Counted from the stretch's first letter, positions 6,352-13,052 are shown. The stretch: DNA of 14,645 bases from Candidatus Woesearchaeota archaeon (GCA_019322535.1 JAHWIM010000028.1:1-14645), one strand, 5' to 3'. Translations and numbers: made by a program. The notes: generated by a model not told the origin, from the letters alone.

Positions 6352-7076
6352 ACAGTTTTCTTTTTCTTGCCTTTAATTTGTTTTGTTACTCTTGATAATT
6401 CATGAATATTCTCAGTAAATGTTGGCAGTGTTTTCTTAAAAACTTCTTCCATAGCCTTTATATCAGTGCCCACTCCTTTGATTCCTTTATCATATTCCTC
6501 TATTTTTCCTAAAATACCTTTGTGAAGAGCATCAAATTCACTTTTTAAATCATCCATTTTCTGCTCTATTTTTGTAATTTTAGCATCAGTAGTTTCTTTC
6601 CAAGCAACAATCTTATCAACTGCTTTCATCAGTTCCTCCCATTTCTCATCAATTATTGATTCTGCAACTTCTTCCATTTCTTCTTTGCTTGCACTAGGTG
6701 CTCCTGATGGTGGTGCTCCTGGTGTTGTAGGAGGCATAGGAGGTGGTGCTCCTGTTGGAGGCATTGCAGGTCCTTCTGGCATTGGAGGAGGCATTGCAGG
6801 TGCAGGACCAGGTTCAACAGCTGTTCCTTCTCCTGGTTTTTCAACAATACCTTTAATATCTGCCTGACTCATTGCGTCAAAAATCTGTGAAGAACTATAA
6901 CCTTCTCTTTGTAATGTTTGAACAATTTGATTATTAGTTAAACCTTGTTTTCTCATCTGAATTACAATAGCAGTAGGTACTCCTTGTGGAGGGCCTGCTG
7001 GTTGTGGCGGTGGCATAGGTGCTCCGCCAGGAGGTACTCCAGGTGCTTCCTCTTTTTTCTTACCAAATAAAGCCAT
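6348..7076 (-). CDS. Proline-rich coiled-coil protein with paired-helix motif
   Basis: Unrecognised cytosolic protein of 242 aa with no membrane segment. In order: a basic start with L-F-G-K-K-K (residues 3-8); a Pro/Gly linker; a paired-helix motif at about 34-76 (M-R-K-Q-G-L-T-N-N-Q-I, then Q-R-E-G-Y-S-S-S-Q-I-F-D-A-M) built from two similar helix-turn units; a Pro/Ala/Met-rich region at about 77-128; and a long helical, probably coiled-coil part at 131-235. The tail is basic (K-G-K-K-K-K-T-V). Its neighbour upstream is a second coiled-coil protein with the same kind of N-terminus, and both adjoin the motor operon. They could be cytosolic ring or coupling proteins comparable to archaellum ArlC/D/E, which is inference from position and shape. 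It has its own TATA box in the short gap before it. Confidence 0.8.
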   Translation of the reverse strand: MALFGKKKEEAPGVPPGGAPMPPPQPAGPPQGVPTAIVIQMRKQGLTNNQIVQTLQREGYSSSQIFDAMSQADIKGIVEKPGEGTAVEPGPAPAMPPPMPEGPAMPPTGAPPPMPPTTPGAPPSGAPSASKEEMEEVAESIIDEKWEELMKAVDKIVAWKETTDAKITKIEQKMDDLKSEFDALHKGILGKIEEYDKGIKGVGTDIKAMEEVFKKTLPTFTENIHELSRVTKQIKGKKKKTV

Positions 7077-7100
7077 ATTATCACCCTATTAATTGAAAAT

Positions 7101-7108
7101 TATATAAA
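7101..7108 (-). promoter_or_regulatory. TATA box for the proline-rich coiled-coil gene
   Basis: Read on the minus strand this is TTTATATA, with its centre 28.5 bases from the ATG at 7076, so a leaderless transcript is predicted. A GGGTGAT motif also lies just before the ATG. It could serve as a ribosome-binding site on read-through messages from the upstream coiled-coil gene, but would sit upstream of the start of a leaderless message. Confidence 0.55.
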
Positions 7109-7116
7109 CCTTTTGT

Positions 7117-7575
7117 TTACTTTTCTCCAACCATGCTCCTTATTAATTTTTCAACCTCTTCTCTTGTTACAAAATTCAGAGGTTCCCACATATCAACATA
7201 CTTTCTTATAACTTCAACATCTTCTTTTCCTGCTCTAGTCTTAAGTTCTTTAATTATAAGATCTATTTTATTAGTCATCTCTGTAACTGATCTCCTTATT
7301 TCAACGAGATCTGAATTAATGGTTTTAATTTCATCATCTATTCTTTTTCTTAAATTAAGTATATTAGAGTCAGTAACTTGTGTCCTTCTACTTAAATTAG
7401 TACTTCTATCTTCTAACAAACTTATTCTAGTGCCAACATCATTTAATTGTTCTAATACATCAGGAATACTTGGTCCTGCAGGAGCTGCTTTTTTACCACC
7501 AAATAAACTAATACCTTTCTTCTTTTTTGCAGGAGCTTTCCCAGCACCACCCAAAAACCCTAGTTCATTTGCCAT
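7117..7575 (-). CDS. Small coiled-coil protein, possible ArlC/D/E-like
   Basis: Cytosolic protein of 152 aa with no membrane segment. The N-terminal 35 residues are low-complexity and basic, with L-F-G-G-K-K-A-A-P-A-G-P, echoing the start of the next gene's protein. Residues about 36-112 form a heptad-like coiled coil (L-E-Q-L-N-D-V, I-S-L-L-E-D-R, then I-D-L-I-I-K-E-L). The C-terminus has a conserved-looking block, R-K-Y-V-D-M-W-E-P-L-N-F-V-T-R-E-E-V-E-K-L-I, which resembles the C-terminal region of archaellum-type ArlC/D/E proteins in shape. That family link is from memory of the pattern and is tentative. It is divergent from the regulator-ATPase-platform operon and probably shares its control region. 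Confidence 0.78.
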   Translation of the reverse strand: MANELGFLGGAGKAPAKKKKGISLFGGKKAAPAGPSIPDVLEQLNDVGTRISLLEDRSTNLSRRTQVTDSNILNLRKRIDDEIKTINSDLVEIRRSVTEMTNKIDLIIKELKTRAGKEDVEVIRKYVDMWEPLNFVTREEVEKLIRSMVGEK

Positions 7576-7599
7576 TTTAGAATAAATCTCATTTTAAAT

Positions 7600-7607
7600 T
7601 TATTAAA
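7600..7607 (-). promoter_or_regulatory. TATA box for the small coiled-coil gene
   Basis: On the minus strand this reads TTTAATAA, followed by an A/T-rich stretch; its centre is 28.5 bases from the ATG at 7575. The match is weaker than at the other promoters, but the spacing is the same. Confidence 0.45.
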
Positions 7608-7671
7608 CTTATGTAAGTATACAAAAGTAGTGACTAAATAAACAAAAACTTTTTATACTAATATATTATAA

Positions 7672-7688
7672 AATAATATAAAATATTA
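7672..7688 (+). repeat. 17-base direct repeat, copy 1
   Basis: AATAATATAAAATATTA, identical to the copy at 7701-7717, 29 bases apart start to start. The 3' eight bases of each copy are the AAATATTA half-site. The very high A/T content lowers the weight of the match, but the identity is exact over 17 bases. Confidence 0.7.
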
Positions 7689-7700
7689 CTTAATATTTAT

Positions 7701-7717
7701 AATAATATAAAATATTA
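7701..7717 (+). repeat. 17-base direct repeat, copy 2
   Basis: Exact second copy of the repeat at 7672-7688. It ends seven bases before the proposed TATA element of the regulator gene, so a protein bound here would crowd the basal transcription factors. Confidence 0.7.
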
Positions 7718-7755
7718 GAAAATAATATATACTCAAACACCCTAATTTATTAAAA

Positions 7756-7905
7756 ATGTCAAAAAAGCCGATTTCAGCAACAATTGATCAAGAATTAATT
7801 AAATGGATCAATGAAGAGATAAAAGCCAAAAGAAAATACAGAAATAAATCTCATCTAATTGAGATGGCTCTAGAACTATTAAAAGAGGAATCAAAAGAGG
7901 AATAA
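7756..7905 (+). CDS. Small ribbon-helix-helix (CopG/Arc-like) regulator, 49 aa
   Basis: A 49-residue frame, ATG 7756 to TAA 7903-7905. The layout fits the ribbon-helix-helix fold: a short N-terminal strand (K-P-I-S-A-T-I-D), helix one (Q-E-L-I-K-W-I-N-E-E-I), a turn with Y-R-N-K-S, and helix two (H-L-I-E-M-A-L-E-L-L). The R-N-K-S-x-L-I-x-x-A pattern is the typical helix-two cap. Such proteins bind DNA as dimers through the strand, usually at short repeated half-sites, and often repress their own operons; the repeats just upstream fit that. The gene ends one base before the ATPase gene, and its last codons carry AGAGG, a usable ribosome-binding site for that gene. It is therefore probably the first gene of the motor operon and its likely controller. 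Confidence 0.85.
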   Translation: MSKKPISATIDQELIKWINEEIKAKRKYRNKSHLIEMALELLKEESKEE

Positions 7906-7906
7906 A

Positions 7907-10195
7907 ATGCCATTTGAACCAAAAAAAGAACCCTACTCTTATGATTTAATAAGAGAGGGAGAAGAAACAACTCTAAGAATCGATTGTGAAAAATTAACCT
8001 ATATTCCTTCCCTAGAAGATAATGCAATGGTAATGTCAAAAACAATAGAAATCCTAATTGAAACAGGTACTGTATCTAAAATTGTATTTGTACAAAAAAG
8101 AGACTATGAATATGATTTCTATCAAACTCAACTTTTGCTTGAAATAACAGACCTCTTCAAAAAACTTGCAAAAAGAAAAGATCTTTTTAGCTATGCTGCA
8201 ATGGGTCTAGAATGTCAAAAATGGTTTGCATCTAAATATTCTAGATTACAGCTTTTATTCTTTAGACTGCTTAAAGAAGATCCCTTAGGGGCTTTTGTTG
8301 AACTCAGAAGAGAACATAGAAGAGGAACAGTTGAAATTGAAAAAACAGTAGATAAAAGATACATTAGCTGCCAGCAGAAATACATTGCGTTACTTGATTT
8401 TCTAATAAAGGAGTTAGATACAACAAGATTGATATCAATAGCAAAACCATATCTTCCAGGTTATAAACTTGGTGACAGATCTGCCTATAGAAGAATCTTC
8501 AGACCAACAGTAAAACCAGATTTTATGTTTACAAAACTTATGGCAGAATTCCCAGAAGGTGGAGAAGAAATCGGAACATATACTGTTAGTGGAAAAAGTA
8601 CAGAGATTACAGTATTCAAGCTTCCAGACTCAGTACAATATCTCTACCATCTAATGCCTCCTGAGTTTAGACTTTCAGAAGAAAAATACGAAATTATAGA
8701 CCTTGCTAGAAAAATAATGGCAGAACACAAGCCAAAAAAACAGGAATTTGTTGAACCTGAAAGAATGCGTGCTATATTTCATAATGTTGGTCGTGACTTA
8801 ATTGAAGAATTATCAGAACGTAGAAATATAAGATTAAGAGAAAGAGAAACCGACGAACTTGCAGAAATCCTCGTAAGATATACTGTTGGTTTTGGTTTAA
8901 TAGAGGTTCTTCTCCAAGATCCAAAAATCCAGGATGTTACTATTAACTCTCCGATGGGTCTAACTCCTATGTTTATAGTTCATGCAGAGTATGGTGATTG
9001 TACAACTAATATTGTTCCTACAACACCAGAATCAGAATCATGGGCTTCAAAATTAAGAATGATTAGCGGAAGACCTTTAGATGAAGCAAATCCTATTTTA
9101 GATACAGAAATTGAAATCCCTGGAGCAAGAGCAAGAGTTGGAATAATTGCTCCGCCTTTAAATCCATTTGGTCTTGCGTATGCTTTTAGAAGACACCGTG
9201 ACAAACCATGGACATTGCCTTTGTTTATCAAAGCTAGAATGATAGATCCTCTCGCAGCAGGTCTGCTTAGTTTTGTTATAGATGGAACAAGAACAATGTT
9301 AGTTGCAGGAACAAGAAGCGCAGGAAAAAGCTCGTTATTAGGAGCAATTCTTGTTGAGATTATGAGGCGTTATAGGATAATTACAGTAGAAGATACTTTA
9401 GAATTGCCAGTTGGTGCATTAAGAAAACTCAATTACAACATCCAACAAATGAAAGTTCGTTCAGCTCTAGCAAAAGGAGGTGCTGAAGTTCCAGCTGATG
9501 TGGGTATAAGAACCTCTTTAAGATTAGGCGACTCTGCTCTCTTTATAGGAGAAGTAAGAAGCACTGAAGCTCTCGCTCTATATGAAGCAATGAGAGTTGG
9601 TGCAATGGCAAATGTAGTAGCAGGAACAATTCATGGAGAATCTCCTTATGGTGTATTTGATAGAGTAGTAAATGATCTCAAAGTTCCTAGAACTTCATTT
9701 AAAGCAACTGACCTTGTAGTTGTTGCAAACCCAATTAGGTCGCCAGATGGAATACATAAATGGAGAAGAGTGACGCAAATCACTGAAGTCAGAAAAGAAT
9801 GGGAAAAAGATCCAATGCTGGAACATGGATTTGTTGACTTGATGAAATACGATGCAGCTACAGACAAACTCCAGCCATCAGATGATTTAATGAATGGTGA
9901 CTCAGACCTTCTTAAAGCAATTGCTGGAAATGTCAAAGAATGGGCTGGAAATTGGGATGCTGTTTGGGATAATATACAACTAAGAGCTAAAATAAAAGAA
10001 ACATTAGTTAAAGCAAGTGAAAAAGCAAATGATCCTGATATGTTAGAAGCAACATTCGCAATAGCAACAAATGACGCGTTCCATAAAATATCAGAAGAAG
10101 TAAGAGAAGAGGTAGGTGCTCTAGACAGTAAAAGAATATTCTTTAACTGGAATGAGTGGCTAAAAAGAACTCTGAAAAAAAGAACTATAAAATAA
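7907..10195 (+). CDS. Type II/IV secretion system ATPase, ArlI/TadA-like
   Basis: Hexameric motor ATPase (VirB11/GspE/ArlI superfamily) that would power assembly of a filament or a secretion step from the cytosolic face; 762 aa, longer than typical ArlI of about 500-550. Residues 1-280 are an N-terminal region of unclear fold with many charged residues. The ATPase core runs from about 300 to 630: Walker A G-T-R-S-A-G-K-S at 468-475, the Asp box I-T-V-E-D-T-L-E-L-P at 492-501, Walker B L-F-I-G-E-V-R at 545-551, and the His box A-G-T-I-H-G-E-S near 572-579. All key residues are present, so it should be active. An extra C-terminal part (about 630-762) is charged and helical. It lies between the small regulator and the platform gene with one-base junctions on both sides. 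Confidence 0.93.
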   Translation: MPFEPKKEPYSYDLIREGEETTLRIDCEKLTYIPSLEDNAMVMSKTIEILIETGTVSKIVFVQKRDYEYDFYQTQLLLEITDLFKKLAKRKDLFSYAAMGLECQKWFASKYSRLQLLFFRLLKEDPLGAFVELRREHRRGTVEIEKTVDKRYISCQQKYIALLDFLIKELDTTRLISIAKPYLPGYKLGDRSAYRRIFRPTVKPDFMFTKLMAEFPEGGEEIGTYTVSGKSTEITVFKLPDSVQYLYHLMPPEFRLSEEKYEIIDLARKIMAEHKPKKQEFVEPERMRAIFHNVGRDLIEELSERRNIRLRERETDELAEILVRYTVGFGLIEVLLQDPKIQDVTINSPMGLTPMFIVHAEYGDCTTNIVPTTPESESWASKLRMISGRPLDEANPILDTEIEIPGARARVGIIAPPLNPFGLAYAFRRHRDKPWTLPLFIKARMIDPLAAGLLSFVIDGTRTMLVAGTRSAGKSSLLGAILVEIMRRYRIITVEDTLELPVGALRKLNYNIQQMKVRSALAKGGAEVPADVGIRTSLRLGDSALFIGEVRSTEALALYEAMRVGAMANVVAGTIHGESPYGVFDRVVNDLKVPRTSFKATDLVVVANPIRSPDGIHKWRRVTQITEVRKEWEKDPMLEHGFVDLMKYDAATDKLQPSDDLMNGDSDLLKAIAGNVKEWAGNWDAVWDNIQLRAKIKETLVKASEKANDPDMLEATFAIATNDAFHKISEEVREEVGALDSKRIFFNWNEWLKRTLKKRTIK

Positions 10196-10196
10196 A

Positions 10197-12425
10197 ATGC
10201 CTCCGCAAGAAGAAGTCCAAGCTCTATTAAAAAAATATAAAGCAAAATTAAAAGAACAGTTAGAGGTATCTCCAGAAAACCTTACAACAAAAACCTGGTC
10301 TCGGGAATACAAGCAATTCAAAAAAGAATATATCCCTAAAAGATTAGGCTTCTATGAAAAAGCTTGTAATTTCAGTGAAAAGCTTCTAAAAGTTGCTCCT
10401 AATAAGAAAAAAGCAGCTGAAATGCAGGAATTAATTGATGTTTCTCATTTAGAAATTACTCCAACAGGTGTTAGCTCTTTTGCAATTTTAGGACCTTTGA
10501 TTATTATGCTTTTTGGTTCACTAATCTCTTTTGCTATATTCAACTCTATGTTTTTCATATTAATATTTCTTATAGCTGGTGTTGTTGGGTTGTCTGCTTT
10601 CGGCAAAATTCCAAATTATATAGCAAATAGCTGGAGAATGAAAACAAGCAATCAGATGGTGCTGTGCACATTCTATGTAGTTACTTTTATGAGGCATACC
10701 TCTAACTTAGAGGCAGCATTAAAATTCGCTACAGAACATCTAGATCCTCCATTATCTTTGGATATTAAAAAAATACTATGGGATGTTGAAACAGAAAAAT
10801 ATGAATCAGTTAAAGAATCTCTTGATGCTTATCTTGAAACTTGGAGAAAATGGAACAATGAATTTGTTGAAGCATTCCATCTAATTGAATCATCTCTTTT
10901 TGAAGCATCTGAAGATAGAAGACTCGAGATGTTAGATAAAGCGTTAGATGTAATCCTATCAGAGACTTATGAAAAAATGTTGCACTATGCACATAATCTC
11001 AAATCCCCAATTACAATGCTGCACATGTTAGGAGTAATACTTCCTATCCTAGGCCTAGTCATTTTACCCCTTGTAGTAAATTTTTTAGGAGAAGTGAAAT
11101 GGTATCACATAGCAGCGTTGTATAACTTAATTTTACCTGTGGGCGTTTATTTCCTAGGAAAATCTATTTTGTCTAAAAGACCAACAGGTTATGGTGATAC
11201 AGATGTCTCAGAATCAAATCCTGCATTAAAAAAATATAAAAATATTATAATAAATTTTGCTGGAAAAGAAATTTCAATAAAGCCCCTTACAATATGTATT
11301 GCATTAGGAATAATTCTACTTATCATAGGTGTATCTCCTATTCTATTAAATAAAATTAATTGTAATTTTGATTATATAATTAATGAAGGATTTCATAGGG
11401 TCACTTCAGACACACCAGAATGTGATGGGTTAGATGTACTAGAAGCAAAATTTACCTTACTAGGATATAGGATAAGTTCAGCAACAGAAGGACCAACTGT
11501 TGGAAATGTTATTGGACCGTATGGATTGGGTGCTTCTCTTCTAGCAACATGTGTTATACTTGCAATAAGCCTTTCAGTAGGTTTGTATTATAATCTCAAA
11601 ACAAAGAAAATTATGAAAATAAGAGAAAAATCAAAACAACTTGAAATTGAATTTGCTTCAGCTCTGTTCCAGCTAGGCAACCGGCTTGGAGACGGACTTC
11701 CAGCAGAAATGGCATTTGAAAAAGTTGCAGCCACAATGCAAGACTCTGTCTCAGGAAATTTCTTTTCAATTGTCAACTCAAATATTAGAAGACTTGGAAT
11801 GTCTGTTAAAGATGCAATATTTAACCCAAAAAGTGGCGCAATTGTATTTTTTCCATCAAAATTGATTGAATCCTCAATGAAAGTTCTCATAGAATCTGTT
11901 AAAAAAGGACCTAAGATAGCTGCTAAGGCATTAACAAATATCTCCAGATATGTAAAAGAGATACATAAAGTTAATGAAAGACTTAAAGATTTGATGGCAG
12001 ATGTAATCTCCTCAATGAAATCTCAGATAAAATTCTTAACACCAGCTATCTCTGGCATTGTTATAGGAATTACTTCAATGGTAACATTAATCCTAGGAAA
12101 ACTAAGTTCACAATTAAGCACAATGGCGTCTGCAGGCACTGCAGATTCAGCACAAATGAATATGGCTGCTATGTTCGGAGATGGCATTCCAACATATTTC
12201 TTCCAAATTGTTATAGGTTTCTATGTTGTACAAATTGTTTATATCCTAACAATTCTGGCAAATGGTATAGAAAATGGATCAGATAAATTAAATGAAAGAT
12301 ATGAATTAGGTAGGAATCTCACAAAAAGCGTTTTATTCTACGCTTTAATTTCTGCAGCAGTAATGATAATATTCAACTTTGTAGCAATCCAAGTAATGTC
12401 AAGAACATTATCAGGCGGATTCTAA
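10197..12425 (+). CDS. T2SSF/ArlJ-TadC-like membrane platform, two F domains
   Basis: Polytopic membrane protein of 742 aa, the probable platform partner of the ATPase encoded just upstream. After a soluble N-terminal region (about 1-90) I count about nine hydrophobic helices: near 95-115, 117-136, 275-295, 303-321, 362-383, 441-463, 611-634, 666-690 and 710-732. Two cytoplasmic helical blocks, about 145-275 and 475-610, have the character of T2SSF (GspF/ArlJ) domains; the second includes F-Q-L-G-N-R-L-G-D-G-L-P and a basic stretch before the next helix. A segment at about 385-435 with Cys389 and Cys409 lies between membrane helices and may face outward. ATPase and platform genes in this order match type IV filament operons. 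The start follows the ATPase stop after one base with no clear ribosome-binding site. Confidence 0.9.
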   Translation: MPPQEEVQALLKKYKAKLKEQLEVSPENLTTKTWSREYKQFKKEYIPKRLGFYEKACNFSEKLLKVAPNKKKAAEMQELIDVSHLEITPTGVSSFAILGPLIIMLFGSLISFAIFNSMFFILIFLIAGVVGLSAFGKIPNYIANSWRMKTSNQMVLCTFYVVTFMRHTSNLEAALKFATEHLDPPLSLDIKKILWDVETEKYESVKESLDAYLETWRKWNNEFVEAFHLIESSLFEASEDRRLEMLDKALDVILSETYEKMLHYAHNLKSPITMLHMLGVILPILGLVILPLVVNFLGEVKWYHIAALYNLILPVGVYFLGKSILSKRPTGYGDTDVSESNPALKKYKNIIINFAGKEISIKPLTICIALGIILLIIGVSPILLNKINCNFDYIINEGFHRVTSDTPECDGLDVLEAKFTLLGYRISSATEGPTVGNVIGPYGLGASLLATCVILAISLSVGLYYNLKTKKIMKIREKSKQLEIEFASALFQLGNRLGDGLPAEMAFEKVAATMQDSVSGNFFSIVNSNIRRLGMSVKDAIFNPKSGAIVFFPSKLIESSMKVLIESVKKGPKIAAKALTNISRYVKEIHKVNERLKDLMADVISSMKSQIKFLTPAISGIVIGITSMVTLILGKLSSQLSTMASAGTADSAQMNMAAMFGDGIPTYFFQIVIGFYVVQIVYILTILANGIENGSDKLNERYELGRNLTKSVLFYALISAAVMIIFNFVAIQVMSRTLSGGF

Positions 12426-12437
12426 TTCTAACTAAAA

Positions 12438-12461
12438 TTTTAATTAATAATTTAATTAAAA
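12438..12461. terminator. 10-bp AT inverted repeat between convergent genes
   Basis: TTTTAATTAA, a TAAT loop, then TTAATTAAAA: a perfect 10-base-pair inverted repeat between the platform gene and the convergent tRNA gene. On the minus strand the tRNA is followed by a T7 run (complement of 12458-12464), the usual archaeal termination signal, which overlaps this repeat. It probably ends transcription from both sides; the all-A/T stem means the hairpin itself may matter less than the T runs. Confidence 0.5.
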
Positions 12462-12477
12462 AAATTAAGAATTGAAA

Positions 12478-12567
12478 TGGGGACGGCGGAATTTGAATCC
12501 GCGACACCTACGTATCTGAAAGATTTCTTCTTCAGCGTAGTGCTCTCCCAGATTGAGCTACGTCCCC
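12478..12567 (-). tRNA. tRNA-Phe (anticodon GAA) with 16-base intron
   Basis: Full cloverleaf on the minus strand: acceptor G-G-G-G-A-C-G with C-G-T-C-C-C-C, D stem GCTC/GAGC, anticodon stem CTACG/CGTAG, T stem GCGGA/TCCGC with loop TTCAAAT, and discriminator A. CCA is not encoded. The anticodon loop is 23 bases instead of 7; the extra 16 bases (12514-12529) fit an intron between positions 37 and 38, the common archaeal site. Exon bases 32-36 (CTGAA) pair with TTCAG of the intron, leaving a three-base bulge (ATA) on the 3' side, as expected for a bulge-helix-bulge substrate of the splicing endonuclease. The anticodon GAA is at 12531-12533. Position 15 is A and position 48 is C, which is unusual for an archaeal tRNA. 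The spliced length is 74 bases. Confidence 0.93.
12514..12529 (-). other. tRNA-Phe intron, 16 bases, position 37/38
   Basis: On the minus strand the intron reads AAGAAATCTTTCAGAT. TTCAG pairs with the anticodon region CTGAA, and AAG/CTT can form a small inner hairpin. The 5' bulge comes out as two or three bases depending on pairing, so the motif may be a slightly relaxed bulge-helix-bulge. Confidence 0.8.
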
Positions 12568-12593
12568 TTAGGTTGTTGTTTGTTTTTAGAAGA

Positions 12594-12601
12594 TATTTAA
12601 A
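12594..12601 (-). promoter_or_regulatory. TATA box for tRNA-Phe
   Basis: Minus strand TTTAAATA, the archaeal consensus form. Its centre is 30.5 bases before the mature 5' end of the tRNA, predicting a start about three bases upstream and a very short 5' leader for RNase P. It lies six bases past the stop codon of the OB-fold gene. Confidence 0.7.
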
Positions 12602-12606
12602 CCTTT

Positions 12607-13029
12607 TTATTTAATCTCTTCTTCTTCAACAGATACTTCTTCAACTTTAGCTCCTTCTTTTTTCTCTACAGGTTTCTCTTCTTTAACTTCTTCTTTCTTT
12701 TCTTCTGTTTCCTCTGTTTTTTCTGCCCCACCTTCACTACTTTCAACAACTTCTAACTTTCCAAACTTACCTGTTGTAACTTGCAGTTCTCCTTGATATT
12801 CATTAACATAACCATTAGTTATGTGAACCTTATCTCCTAGTTTTACTTGATCAATCTGTTCATTCCATAAACTCATTTTTATTTCTCCACTTTCATCTTT
12901 AACAGTTGCTGTAGCTACTCTTCCTGTTCTGCCGAATTTATTAAATTCTCTTACTTCTCCTAAATCAACTACTTCAACAACAATATCTACCTTACCTTGT
13001 CTTGCTTGTAAATCTTTAATTTGTGCCAT
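12607..13029 (-). CDS. Single-OB-fold ssDNA-binding protein with charged tail
   Basis: Small protein of 140 aa that resembles crenarchaeal-type SSB. The OB fold covers about residues 1-97: I-K-D-L-Q at the start, V-V-D-L-G-E-V-R-E-F, then G-R-V-A-T-A-T-V-K-D-E-S-G-E-I-K-M-S-L-W (strands two and three with the conserved Trp), L-G-D-K-V and I-T-N-G-Y-V-N-E-Y-Q-G-E-L-Q. Such proteins coat single-stranded DNA in replication and repair. Residues 98-140 are a disordered-looking tail of Glu and Lys with few other residues, ending in E-E-E-E-I-K; the Sulfolobus protein has a Gly/Arg tail with an acidic end. The acidic tip could recruit partner proteins. The start ATG at 13029 has a TATA box 27.5 bases upstream. 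RNA binding instead of DNA binding cannot be excluded. Confidence 0.88.
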   Translation of the reverse strand: MAQIKDLQARQGKVDIVVEVVDLGEVREFNKFGRTGRVATATVKDESGEIKMSLWNEQIDQVKLGDKVHITNGYVNEYQGELQVTTGKFGKLEVVESSEGGAEKTEETEEKKEEVKEEKPVEKKEGAKVEEVSVEEEEIK

Positions 13030-13052
13030 TTGATATGCAAAAAAGAATTCAC

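Larger units (their letters stand above)
7640..7735 (+). promoter_or_regulatory. AT-rich operator-promoter region upstream of the RHH gene
   Basis: The gap between divergent genes (7576-7755, 180 bases) has no coding frame but strong repeat structure. The half-site AAATATTA occurs at 7681-7688, inverted at 7691-7698 two bases later, and again at 7710-7717; centres are 10 and 19 bases apart. A 10-base palindrome, TAATATATTA, lies at 7659-7668. A TATA-like stretch (AATATATA, 7724-7731) has its centre 28.5 bases before the regulator ATG at 7756, and another (TTTTTATA, 7650-7657) could start a longer leader near 7681. Short, repeated, inverted half-sites next to a ribbon-helix-helix gene are the usual layout of an autoregulated operator. 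Confidence 0.55.

Noticed and set aside
6670..6850. Tandem nucleotide repeat in the proline-rich coding region
   Set aside because: It reflects low-complexity Pro/Met/Gly codons without a fixed unit length, so I treat it as protein composition only.
6685..6867. Glycine-rich open frame on the plus strand
   Set aside because: It is the antisense of the proline-rich segment of the coiled-coil gene, with no start signal or independent support.
7133..7585. 150-codon open frame on the plus strand opposite the small coiled-coil gene
   Set aside because: It mirrors a well-structured coiled-coil gene with its own promoter spacing; the plus-strand translation has a biased hydrophobic composition and no promoter.
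7640..7735. Replication origin or CRISPR-like array
   Set aside because: The repeats are short, pure A/T and next to a regulator and promoters. No origin-binding motif, unwinding-element neighbourhood of Cdc6, or spacer-repeat regularity is seen.
9646..10245. 199-codon open frame opposite the end of the ATPase gene
   Set aside because: The ATPase frame has all catalytic motifs and continues across this region; the antisense frame shows no family features.
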